From NCBI GenBank assembly GCA_018645325.1, contig JABGOU010000002.1, forward strand, positions 62,001-126,000: a stretch of DNA of 64,000 nucleotides, in the 5' to 3' direction. Source of the stretch: Desulfobacula sp. Lineage in GTDB: Bacteria; Desulfobacterota; Desulfobacteria; Desulfobacterales; Desulfobacteraceae. Below are positions 27,546-35,191 of the stretch, piece by piece. The number at the start of each line of letters is the position of its first letter. The stretch's first letter is position 1. Position numbers and translations under genes: made by a program. The notes below the pieces were generated by a model. The model saw only the letters and a program-made list of their open reading frames with translations, ran no database searches and was not told where the DNA came from.

Positions 27546-28587
27546 AATTATTCCTGATTCCATTGCCATATGGAGCATAACTCCCAATGGAAAAATCCTG
27601 GGTAAAAAAATTTTGCTCGCCATCAAGGGTTCAAGCCTTTTTGTTTCTGCAAAAATTGGAGGGAAGGATACTTGTGAAGAAAATACAATTACATTTGAAA
27701 AACTATCCGCGGAGATCCACTATCAGTTTAATAAATTTTCCGGACATGTTTTCATTTTTTCTACAGGCATCGCGATTCGAATCATTGCACCTTTGTTGAA
27801 GTCAAAAATTATCGACCCGGCCGTTGTGGTGGTGGATGACAATGGAACCCATGCCATCAGTCTTATCTCAGGTCATCTGGGGGGCGCTAATAGACTTGCA
27901 AAAAAGATTGCCGGCATCATTTCCGGCACCCCTGTCATAACCACGGCAACGGACACAAATAAATTGCCGGCCATAGATTTAATAGCAAAGAAAAGAAAAG
28001 TTTTTATTGAAACCCCTCAAAATATAAAACATATTAATATGGCATTTCTTATGGGGGAACCGGTTAGCTTATTTGACCCTTTTGGTTTTATTAAGAATGA
28101 TCTGCCAAAACATTTCTGGACGAGTGAAAACCCAAGGAAGAGTTCAACTAAGAAAATATTTTGTTCATTTAAAATCAAAGACGTTTCACGTGAAACTCTA
28201 ATTTTAAGACCACCTGTCTTAAGCATCGGCATTGGATGCAACAGAGGAACAAGTTGTGAAGAAATTAAACAGTTTTTATTGATGGTTCTAAAAAAAGAGA
28301 GTCTTTCTATTAAAAGCATTTGTCAATTTGCAACAGCAGATATCAAAAAAGATGAAACAGGGTTATTAGCACTTTCAGAAGAGCTGAAAATTGGAATTCT
28401 TTTTTATGACAACAAAAATTTAAATTCGGTAAAAACGATTAAGACACCATCAAAAATGGTGGAGAAGCATTTAGGAGTTAAGAGTGTATGTGAAGCTGCT
28501 GCAATTCTGGCAGCCGACAATGGAAAACTAATTGTTCCAAAGAAAAAAAATAAGGATGTCACCCTGGCGGTGGCAATAAAAAAATGA
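27502..28587 (+). CDS. cbiG: Cobalt-precorrin-5A hydrolase
   Basis: CbiG opens the delta-lactone of cobalt-precorrin-5A and releases the C2 fragment as acetaldehyde. The 361-residue protein shows the three family parts. An N-terminal domain starts IAIWSITPNGKILGKKI. The central signature is STGIAIRIIAPLLKSK followed by DDNGTHAISLISGHLGGANRLAKKIA and TTATDTNKLPAIDL. The C-terminal CbiG_C domain has SIGIGCNRGTSCEEI and KSVCEAAAILAA. The start may be ATG 27502 or ATG 27520; both overlap cbiF and neither has a strong Shine-Dalgarno. The end overlaps cbiH (ATGATG). Confidence 0.94.
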   Translation: MIRHFPMDIELLKNKIIPDSIAIWSITPNGKILGKKILLAIKGSSLFVSAKIGGKDTCEENTITFEKLSAEIHYQFNKFSGHVFIFSTGIAIRIIAPLLKSKIIDPAVVVVDDNGTHAISLISGHLGGANRLAKKIAGIISGTPVITTATDTNKLPAIDLIAKKRKVFIETPQNIKHINMAFLMGEPVSLFDPFGFIKNDLPKHFWTSENPRKSSTKKIFCSFKIKDVSRETLILRPPVLSIGIGCNRGTSCEEIKQFLLMVLKKESLSIKSICQFATADIKKDETGLLALSEELKIGILFYDNKNLNSVKTIKTPSKMVEKHLGVKSVCEAAAILAADNGKLIVPKKKNKDVTLAVAIKK

Positions 28588-29372
28588 TGCTGTATGTTAT
28601 CGGGACAGGCCCTGGAGACAGCTCTTACATGTCGCAGCGGGCCATTGAAATTATAAAAAAAGTGGATTGTGTTGCAGGGTACACAACTTATATAGATTTA
28701 ATTGCTGATTTGATCCAGGACAAGGAAATTATCTCAACAGGTATGATGAAAGAGGTTGAGAGGGTTGAAAAAGCTATAGAACAAGCCTTATCCGGAAAAT
28801 CATGTGCCCTTGTTTCAGGTGGAGACCCGGGAATTTATGCCATGGCAGGTCTTGTGTTTGAAATCTGCAAACAAAGAAATATAAAACTTATGAGGGTGCA
28901 GGACAAAAAAAGCTTTTCTGATAGTGAAAAAGGCCTCTTTCTTGAAATTGTTCCCGGGATTCCAGCATTAGCTGCCGGTGCTGCCCTGGCCGGGGCACCA
29001 TTGACCCACGATTTTGCAGCTATCTCTTTGAGTGATCTTCTAACCCCCTGGGAAAAAATTGAAAAAAGGCTGACTTGCGCTGCCATGGCCGACTTTGTTA
29101 TTGTTTTATATAATCCAAAAAGTAAAAAAAGAAACTGGCAGTTAAAAAGAGCACAACAGCTTATATTGGAGCACAGGGAAGATACAACCCCTGTTGGAAT
29201 CATCACCGGTGCCATGAGAGAGAATCAGAATATATCATTTACAACTCTGGACAAAATGGATACGGCACAGGTTGGAATGCAGACCGTTGTATTTATCGGT
29301 TCCAGTGCTTCACTAAGGTACCTTGATTTTCTGTTTACTCCAAGGGGATATTCAAAAAAATACACGATTTAA
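28584..29372 (+). CDS. cbiH: Cobalt-factor III/precorrin-3B C17-methyltransferase
   Basis: This 262-residue tetrapyrrole methylase begins LYVIGTGPGDSSYMSQRAIEII, with GYTTYIDL near 33 and ALVSGGDPGIYAMAGLVFE near 73. EIVPGIPALAAGAALAGAPLTHDFAAISLSDLLTPW lies near 122-157 and VLYNPKSKKRNWQL near 173. This set is diagnostic for CbiH/CobJ, which methylates C17 and drives ring contraction. The first two codons are both ATG; the second (28587) may be the real start. It overlaps cbiG by 4 bp. Confidence 0.95.
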   Translation: MMLYVIGTGPGDSSYMSQRAIEIIKKVDCVAGYTTYIDLIADLIQDKEIISTGMMKEVERVEKAIEQALSGKSCALVSGGDPGIYAMAGLVFEICKQRNIKLMRVQDKKSFSDSEKGLFLEIVPGIPALAAGAALAGAPLTHDFAAISLSDLLTPWEKIEKRLTCAAMADFVIVLYNPKSKKRNWQLKRAQQLILEHREDTTPVGIITGAMRENQNISFTTLDKMDTAQVGMQTVVFIGSSASLRYLDFLFTPRGYSKKYTI

Positions 29373-29404
29373 AAAACCGCAGAAAACACTTTGGGAGATC
29401 ATTA

Positions 29405-29917
29405 ATGGACGGATATGTTCAAATATACACGGGCAATGGCAAAGGAAAGACAACAGCAAGCCTGGGACTTACACTCAGGGCGCATGGTGCCGGCCTCAAT
29501 GTCTATATTGGCCAGTTTTTAAAAAAAGGAAATTTCTCAGAGATAAAAGCTTTAGCCAAATTTGAAAATATTACGATTGAGCAATACGGCCTGGCGCACT
29601 TTATTAAAGGAACCCCATCGGATGAGGATATTGCAGCGGGTGTTGAAGGATACAAAAAACTATCTAACATTTTAAAACAGAACAACCATGATGTGGTCAT
29701 CGCTGAAGAGGCTAATATTGCGGTTCTGTTCAATATTATAACAGAAAAAGACCTTCTGGCATTGATTGATATGAAGCCTAAAAATGTTGAACTGGTGATC
29801 ACGGGAAGGGGAGCCACCAAAAAAGTGATTGAAAAAGCGGATCTTGTTACGGAAATTAAAGATATCAAACACTATTATAAGCAAGGCGTTACAGCCCGGG
29901 TTGGGATCGAGAAATGA
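29405..29917 (+). CDS. cobO: Cob(I)yrinic acid a,c-diamide adenosyltransferase (CobA/CobO type)
   Basis: This 170-residue P-loop protein has YTGNGKGKTTASLGLTLRAHGAG at 8-30, the BtuR/CobO/CobP signature, VVIAEEANIAV near 97 (Walker B region) and LVITGRGATKKVIEKADLVTEIKDIKHYYKQGVTARVGIE at the end. It transfers 5'-deoxyadenosine from ATP to Co(I), making the adenosylated corrinoid. The start is ATG 29405 after GGGAG. It follows cbiH by 32 bp and overlaps cbiP by 4 bp. It is somewhat shorter than the ~195-residue enterobacterial enzyme because it lacks an N-terminal extension. Confidence 0.94.
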   Translation: MDGYVQIYTGNGKGKTTASLGLTLRAHGAGLNVYIGQFLKKGNFSEIKALAKFENITIEQYGLAHFIKGTPSDEDIAAGVEGYKKLSNILKQNNHDVVIAEEANIAVLFNIITEKDLLALIDMKPKNVELVITGRGATKKVIEKADLVTEIKDIKHYYKQGVTARVGIEK

Positions 29918-31377
29918 TGAAAAAAAATATTGCAATTCTTGGGACCGGATCTGATGTAGGAAAAAGTATTCTTGCAGCAGCTCTTTGCCGATCCCTTGCA
30001 GACAGGGGTTTTAAGGTTGCACCTTTCAAATCTCAAAATATGTCAAATAACTCGGGCATTACCCCGGAAGGACTTGAAATGGGGCGTGCCCAAATTGTAC
30101 AGGCAGAAGCCGCCAGGATTGCTCCCCATGTCAATATGAACCCCATACTTTTAAAACCAACAGGAGAAAAGCAGTCCCAGGTAATTCTCAATGGGGAAGT
30201 CCATGGAAATCATACTGCAATGGATTACCACAGAAATAAAGGGTTCTATTTTAAAAAATCCTGCGAAGCATTTAACAGACTTGAACAGACCTATGATCGA
30301 ATAATTCTGGAAGGCGCCGGGTCCTGCGCTGAAGTCAACCTGATGCCCAGTGACATTGTAAATTTTGCTATGGCTGAATATGCCAATGCAGATGTCATCC
30401 TTGCGGCGGATATCCACAGAGGAGGTGTGTTTGCACAGATAATCGGTACCCTGGCGTGTCTCCCGAAAAAGTACCGGGATATGGTAAAAGGATTTATTAT
30501 CAATCGGTTCAGAGGGGATATCGCCTTGTTTAAAGATGGGGTTGACTGGATTGAAGAGCAGACAAATAAAAAGGTATTGGGCGTTCTACCCTGGTACACG
30601 CATTTTAAAATTGATGCTGAAGACTCTGTTGAAATTGAAGAGTGCACTAATTTTAAAGGATTCGACCCTGATATACCGGCAATAGGCATCATCCGGCTGC
30701 CCCATATCGCAAATTTTACGGATTTTCATGCCCTGGCACAAATAAAAGGACTTCAAACGATTTTCATTGACCAGGCAAATCATTTGTCAAAATGCAAGGC
30801 AATCATTATTCCGGGATCAAAAAATACCCGGGCAGATCTTGAGTGGTTAACTAAAAATTTTAAAGGCTCACTTCAAAAATATTATCAGTCAAAGGGAAGG
30901 ATTTTTGGAATTTGTGGGGGCTATCAAATGCTGGGTGAATTTGTCGATGATCCTGATGGGCTTGAAGGCATACCGGGAAAGACTGAGGCGCTCAACCTTT
31001 TACCTGTACAAACCGTATTAAAGGCACCGAAAACAACAACTGTAAGCGAGTTTCAATGGGCAGATGCAAAAGGCAAAGGGTATGAAATTCACATGGGATA
31101 TACAACTTTAAGTGCAGGTGCCTCCCTAATTGAAATTAATTCCAGAAACTCCATCTCCTGTGCTGACACGGATGGCTGTGTATCAAATGGCGGCAGAGTT
31201 GCCGGAACCTACATGCACGGTTTTTTTGATTCATCCCAAATTTTGTCAAAATGGTTAAAAACAATTGGATTAGACGGCAATTATCAGTGTGACGATATGC
31301 ACAATTTAAAAGAAAGAGACTATCTGCTTTTAAAAGAACATTTCGAAACTTATATTGATATGGATGGTATCTTGTAA
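29914..31377 (+). CDS. cbiP: Cobyric acid synthase
   Basis: This 487-residue CobQ/CbiP amidates side chains b, d, e and g of adenosyl-cobyrinic acid diamide. The N-terminal dethiobiotin-synthetase-like domain has a P-loop variant ILGTGSDVGKSILAAALCR and FKSQNMSNNSGIT. The C-terminal triad-type glutaminase domain has Cys in IFGICGGYQMLGE near 330 and His in YMHGFFDS near 432. The end is at 31377; the next 307 bp hold no gene, so this closes the operon. CbiA (cobyrinate diamide synthase) is not in this window. Confidence 0.96.
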   Translation: MMKKNIAILGTGSDVGKSILAAALCRSLADRGFKVAPFKSQNMSNNSGITPEGLEMGRAQIVQAEAARIAPHVNMNPILLKPTGEKQSQVILNGEVHGNHTAMDYHRNKGFYFKKSCEAFNRLEQTYDRIILEGAGSCAEVNLMPSDIVNFAMAEYANADVILAADIHRGGVFAQIIGTLACLPKKYRDMVKGFIINRFRGDIALFKDGVDWIEEQTNKKVLGVLPWYTHFKIDAEDSVEIEECTNFKGFDPDIPAIGIIRLPHIANFTDFHALAQIKGLQTIFIDQANHLSKCKAIIIPGSKNTRADLEWLTKNFKGSLQKYYQSKGRIFGICGGYQMLGEFVDDPDGLEGIPGKTEALNLLPVQTVLKAPKTTTVSEFQWADAKGKGYEIHMGYTTLSAGASLIEINSRNSISCADTDGCVSNGGRVAGTYMHGFFDSSQILSKWLKTIGLDGNYQCDDMHNLKERDYLLLKEHFETYIDMDGIL

Positions 31378-31684
31378 AAGATAGTTGTAAATGGATAAGC
31401 ATCAAAAAAATGGTTATGCTTATAAAGTTATAAAATTAAAATTTTAAAATAACTTGATGACGATAAAAAATTTTAGAAAGCATTATTAGATGAACAAATA
31501 AGCATAGCACATCCTGTTTTGTAAAAATTTAAAAATTAATTGATAAAATCTTTGTGCTGAAAATACATTAAGTACAAGAACACAAATTATTTTAATTTAA
31601 AATTATTTAAGAGATTTAAAAAATTTTTTTTCTCTAATTTGTCCTTAAAAAAAATTGAATCAGTTTGAAAAATTAATAAACCAA
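31378..31684. other. AT-rich intergenic gap between convergent cbiP and thpR
   Basis: 307 bp of very AT-rich sequence without a credible reading frame. Near its left end, at 31395-31423, a hairpin ATAAGCAT..ATGCTTAT may act as terminator of the cobalamin operon, though the following T-run is weak. Nothing else is visible. Confidence 0.5.
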
Positions 31685-32269
31685 TTAATTTATAAACGGT
31701 ATTGAAAATAAATTTTTATGAATTGCGCCAGATGATAATAATTTGCTTTGAAAAAATTTAATATCTGAAACAACAAAATCATTGGAATGAAATTTTTCAA
31801 ATTTCTGTAATAATTTAATAGCTATTTTTGGATGAATTGGCTGCTTTATCCTTGCCATAGTCAAATGGGGTGAAAATCTTCTATTTTCCTTTTTAATTCC
31901 CATATTTTTAAAAAGAGAGTGTTCTAAGCGATCTACCAGTTTTTCCAGAATATCTGTCTGCCCTCTTGTTCCAGACCAGATAATCCTGGTATTTTTTACA
32001 GATGGAAAGACTCCTATCCCTGACGCAAATAAAGAATGAACAGGTATTCCTGTTACCGCCTTGCCCATGCATGCCTTAATATCACCCACCTTGTCGGCAT
32101 TTAAATTACCAAAAAACTTCAGAGTTAAATGCATTGTGACAGGCTTTGGCCATGAAGCTTTAATGCCTGATTTTCGCAATTGCCCCTGGAGGTCATCTAA
32201 AAACACTTTTACATTTTCTGGAAGGGATATGGCAATAAAGGCTTGAATATGCTTCTTACCATTAATCAC
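31685..32269 (-). CDS. thpR: RNA 2',3'-cyclic phosphodiesterase (2H family, 2'-5' RNA ligase-like)
   Basis: This 194-residue protein of the 2H phosphoesterase superfamily has both HxT motifs: HLTLKFFGNL near residue 47 and SPHLTMARI near 132. That spacing matches ThpR/LigT. It begins AFIAISLPENVKVFLDDLQ, the usual first strand and helix. The reaction is hydrolysis of 2',3'-cyclic phosphates at RNA ends; the cellular role is not well defined. It overlaps the MoaD/ThiS-like gene by 4 bp, so the two are translationally coupled. Confidence 0.9.
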   Translation of the reverse strand: MINGKKHIQAFIAISLPENVKVFLDDLQGQLRKSGIKASWPKPVTMHLTLKFFGNLNADKVGDIKACMGKAVTGIPVHSLFASGIGVFPSVKNTRIIWSGTRGQTDILEKLVDRLEHSLFKNMGIKKENRRFSPHLTMARIKQPIHPKIAIKLLQKFEKFHSNDFVVSDIKFFQSKLLSSGAIHKNLFSIPFIN

Positions 32270-32553
32270 TTTAATTTTTTATTTTTAAACCCGAGAAGCA
32301 CCCGGTAAGGCCCTGGAGTCCCAGGTGGTATCAGTGCTACCCGGTCTTTATCTTGAATAATGGTATCAACAGAGGCCACTTTGCCATTTATAAAAACTAC
32401 CTCAACCTCTTCAGAGTCTAATTGAACCCGTCGAATTAAATCTTTTGCAGAACTTCCCTGCTTCAGCGTCAGAGTCACATTAGAATATTCAATATGTTTT
32501 TCCTTAAGCTTTTTCTGTAAAAATGAAAACGCATTAAATGTGATGACCGGCAT
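32266..32553 (-). CDS. MoaD/ThiS-like ubiquitin-fold protein with an extended tail
   Basis: This 95-residue beta-grasp protein has FSFLQKKLKEKHIEY, LIRRVQLDSEEVEVVFINGKVASVDTIIQDKDRVALIPPGTPG. The NGKxA-T-I-DKDRVALxPP pattern is typical of MoaD/ThiS proteins. Those end in Gly-Gly, which is adenylated and thiocarboxylated. Here the chain reads PPGTPGPYRVLLGF and continues with a basic tail (KNKKLK), so the usual di-glycine end is absent. It may be a sulfur-carrier relative that needs processing, or a protein with a non-carrier role. It is coupled to thpR. Confidence 0.75.
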   Translation of the reverse strand: MPVITFNAFSFLQKKLKEKHIEYSNVTLTLKQGSSAKDLIRRVQLDSEEVEVVFINGKVASVDTIIQDKDRVALIPPGTPGPYRVLLGFKNKKLK

Positions 32554-32670
32554 AAACAGCCCCTTTTATTGTAATGTATGGTTAACCCCTATAGTATAAA
32601 GAATTTTGCATATTAACAATGCTTTTTAAATCTATCAGATAATCTGCAGCAAGAATACCCTAATGAATTT

Positions 32671-32803
32671 GTAATTGTTCAGCCCGTTAAAAAAATATCC
32701 CCAAAGCCCTGTCTGATGGATATTTGCAGGAGGTTAAGCGAATAGCCTCGAAACAAATATTCATCAGACAGGGCGGGTTCAATCCTAAGAGCTTAATAAT
32801 TAC
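32671..32803. mobile_element. Miniature inverted-repeat element (IS66-type MITE), copy 2
   Basis: This 133-bp element begins GTAATTGTTCAG and ends TTAATAATTAC. The inner palindrome arms are CCCTGTCTGATGGATATTTG and its near-complement at 32754-32773. The exact 8-bp direct repeats ATGAATTT lie at 32663-32670 and 32804-32811. It is in the same orientation as copy 1. It sits just downstream of the stop codon of the DUF1302 gene (which ends at 32821 on the minus strand). It has no coding capacity, so it must have moved in trans. Confidence 0.9.
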
Positions 32804-32820
32804 ATGAATTTTATATCAAG

Positions 32821-34359
32821 TTAAAAGCTGTATACGATGCTGGAAAAGATGGAATCATTTTCACCAATCTGCCAAAGCATCGCATTAGACCCGGACTTAT
32901 AAAAAATAACGCCTAGAGTAAAGCTAATATCATCTGACATATCATAAACCCCCTGGGTTCTGAGAAAGCCGCCATCATCAGCGGTTTTTCCATAAAGGGA
33001 AGCCAGTATACTAAATTCCATTACCTCGTTAAGAAAGGTTCTCGACACCCTCAGGGCATATTGAACCATATGTTCCCGATTGCCACCTTTTTGGGCATCA
33101 TCATCATAATCAATAAGCCATTTGTCAGCCGCTTCAAAACTTAAACGGGTGTCTTTAAGTCCAGAGTATTCAACACCTACAAGAAAATCAAATCTGGAAT
33201 AATCATGTAAATTTTCCACAAAGATAAAATTCTTTTGCAAGGCAGAAAGGCGGATGCCTTTAAACAAGGCTGCTTCAGCCTTGTAAAGGAAATTGCCAAA
33301 AGCCTTATTTGCAGCAACCCCGGCCATAGATATTTTTCCATGGACCCTTTGATTTTTAGCATTTAAATAGGCTGAATTATCATAGATATCTGCCATGTAA
33401 AAAGAGATATCAAATCCAGGGTAGGTAGCGGATAATGAAAGTGCAAATTCCGTATTTTCAATCCGGTCTGAAGGATCTGTGTCCTCTGGCAATGAATTGG
33501 GAAGATAAAAATAACTGCTTCCAAAAACAGGCATTTTATGCGATCTGTGTTCATGAATCAAAAAGCCGGATAAAGACAGGTTAAAAAAATAATAATCCAG
33601 GCGGGTCATGAATACCGGTAACCTTAAATCCTCTATATCAGTCATTCCAGGTTCTCTTAAATCCAGAGGATTTAAAATATCTGTCACCCGGATGTTATCA
33701 GATTTTCCCCAAACCACAACCTGCCGTCCTAATTTGATATCAAAGGCATTTGTGAGACTGCCTCTGATAAACAATTTATCAAGTTCCAAATCTTTTTCAT
33801 TATCATCCAGGAATTTATTGGTGTAATGATTTCTATTATTGAGTTCATATGCCAGATTATAAAATGCAGAGCCTGAAACAAAAAAATCATAGGAAGAAAA
33901 AATTTTATACCCGAATTCAATATCAATTTCCCCTTTTAAATCAAATAACCCCCGGTGATCAGTGAACCCCGGTAATGGAGAGTCATGATTAAGCCGATAT
34001 CCTGTTTTTATGTTTATATTTCCATTTAAAGAATAATTTTTGTCAATTAAAGCTGTCTGTGAATCAGGAATACTATCAATTTGTATTTCACCATCACTGA
34101 AAAACTCATCCAGGTCTCCAGCATTTTTGTCCAACGAGTCCGGCCCGGGATCATCCTCAAAAAAATCATCCAGATCTTTTTCAACGCTTTTTGTTTGATT
34201 TTTCATAATTGATTCATCATCTGCGTGTATATTATCCTGATTCTTCAAAGGTATATCATCTGCTGCACCTAATGGTGTATTTAGAAGAATCAACCCAATG
34301 GAAATAATGAAAACAAAACAGGTAAACCGCCTACATATTAATGAATTAAGACATTTCAT
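32821..34359 (-). CDS. DUF1302-like outer-membrane beta-barrel protein
   Basis: The protein has 512 residues. The signal peptide (about 1-32) ends at GAADD. A highly acidic linker follows (about 40-95, repeated DDFFEDDPG and DEFFSDGE), then a barrel rich in alternating aromatic strands and ending in Phe (SSIVYSF), the outer-membrane assembly signal. LGRQVVVWGKSDNIRVTDILNPLDLREPGMTDIEDLRLP at about 215-255 is the DUF1302 signature. Genes of this family typically sit beside LolA-like and MMPL/RND genes, as here. It is probably the outer-membrane component of an envelope lipid-transport system; the cargo is unknown. Confidence 0.82.
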   Translation of the reverse strand: MKCLNSLICRRFTCFVFIISIGLILLNTPLGAADDIPLKNQDNIHADDESIMKNQTKSVEKDLDDFFEDDPGPDSLDKNAGDLDEFFSDGEIQIDSIPDSQTALIDKNYSLNGNINIKTGYRLNHDSPLPGFTDHRGLFDLKGEIDIEFGYKIFSSYDFFVSGSAFYNLAYELNNRNHYTNKFLDDNEKDLELDKLFIRGSLTNAFDIKLGRQVVVWGKSDNIRVTDILNPLDLREPGMTDIEDLRLPVFMTRLDYYFFNLSLSGFLIHEHRSHKMPVFGSSYFYLPNSLPEDTDPSDRIENTEFALSLSATYPGFDISFYMADIYDNSAYLNAKNQRVHGKISMAGVAANKAFGNFLYKAEAALFKGIRLSALQKNFIFVENLHDYSRFDFLVGVEYSGLKDTRLSFEAADKWLIDYDDDAQKGGNREHMVQYALRVSRTFLNEVMEFSILASLYGKTADDGGFLRTQGVYDMSDDISFTLGVIFYKSGSNAMLWQIGENDSIFSSIVYSF

Positions 34360-34366
34360 ATCAGCG

Positions 34367-35176
34367 TTAATATAATCCTTTTTCCAGTCTTCTTATGGTA
34401 AATATATTTTCGTCCAGGGATTGGTTAAACTTTATATTGCTAAATAGTAAAAGGGTTTGATGGGTTATGGACTTTCCCCTTTTTTTTATAATATGATTCC
34501 GGGTTACAACCCAGATTCCATCGATTTTTTGAAGTTTCTGGATATCCATATATTTTGTATACCCGCCTTCACTGGTCCACATTTTTGCCCTGACAACCAC
34601 ATAATTATCTTTTCTAACTGCAAGAATCGCTTTTTTGTAGCCTGTTACATCTTCAACCTCTTTTGTTCTTGGAAGAGATTGAATTATCCATACATCCTGG
34701 CCCTTGATTTTTGATTCTTTTAACAGCTTAAAATCATAATCTTCGAGATTTCTTCCTGTCATATCCGAATAATTAAGATCTGATCCCATAAAACTCGAGC
34801 TTTTATCAGTGGATGCAATCCTCTTGGTTTTCCCTATTGCAGGAAGGAATAGCCACTGATCATCATCTCTTGATTCGTCATCATAGTCAAAGGTCAAAAA
34901 ACCTGTATTTTTTATCTGAGCTGGGGATTTAACAAACATGATGCGTTTGCTGTTCTTACCAAAATCCTTTAAAAAAATTTGAAAATTTTTTTTCCTCTCC
35001 TTGTTGTTTTTATCAATAAGCACCATAGCCAGGTCTGAGGTCATATTATCCCCGTCATCCCTGTCTTCCACCTTCTGCATAATTTGCCGGGCATTTTCAT
35101 CGCCTGCCATACAAAAAGGGATGGTTACAAATAGACAAAGGCTGATTAATATACTAGATATGATAATTTTTTTCAT
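34367..35176 (-). CDS. LolA-like outer-membrane lipoprotein-sorting protein (periplasmic)
   Basis: The mature protein is about 245 residues after a signal peptide (MKKIIISSILISLCLFVTIP..CMA). The fold is LolA/LppX-like. The family signatures ARQIMQKVEDRDDGDNMTSDL and IMFVKSPAQIKNTGFLTFDYDDESRDDDQWLFLPAIGKTKRI are followed by SFMGSDLNYSDM, all typical of the DUF4292/COG2834-type partner of MMPL transporters. The start is ATG 35176 because GGAGG lies 5 bp upstream; an in-frame TTG four codons earlier would destroy that spacing. It lies 7 bp from the DUF1302 gene and 15 bp from the RND gene and probably carries lipid between them. Confidence 0.87.
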   Translation of the reverse strand: MKKIIISSILISLCLFVTIPFCMAGDENARQIMQKVEDRDDGDNMTSDLAMVLIDKNNKERKKNFQIFLKDFGKNSKRIMFVKSPAQIKNTGFLTFDYDDESRDDDQWLFLPAIGKTKRIASTDKSSSFMGSDLNYSDMTGRNLEDYDFKLLKESKIKGQDVWIIQSLPRTKEVEDVTGYKKAILAVRKDNYVVVRAKMWTSEGGYTKYMDIQKLQKIDGIWVVTRNHIIKKRGKSITHQTLLLFSNIKFNQSLDENIFTIRRLEKGLY

Positions 35177-35191
35177 TCTTTCCTCCAATTT

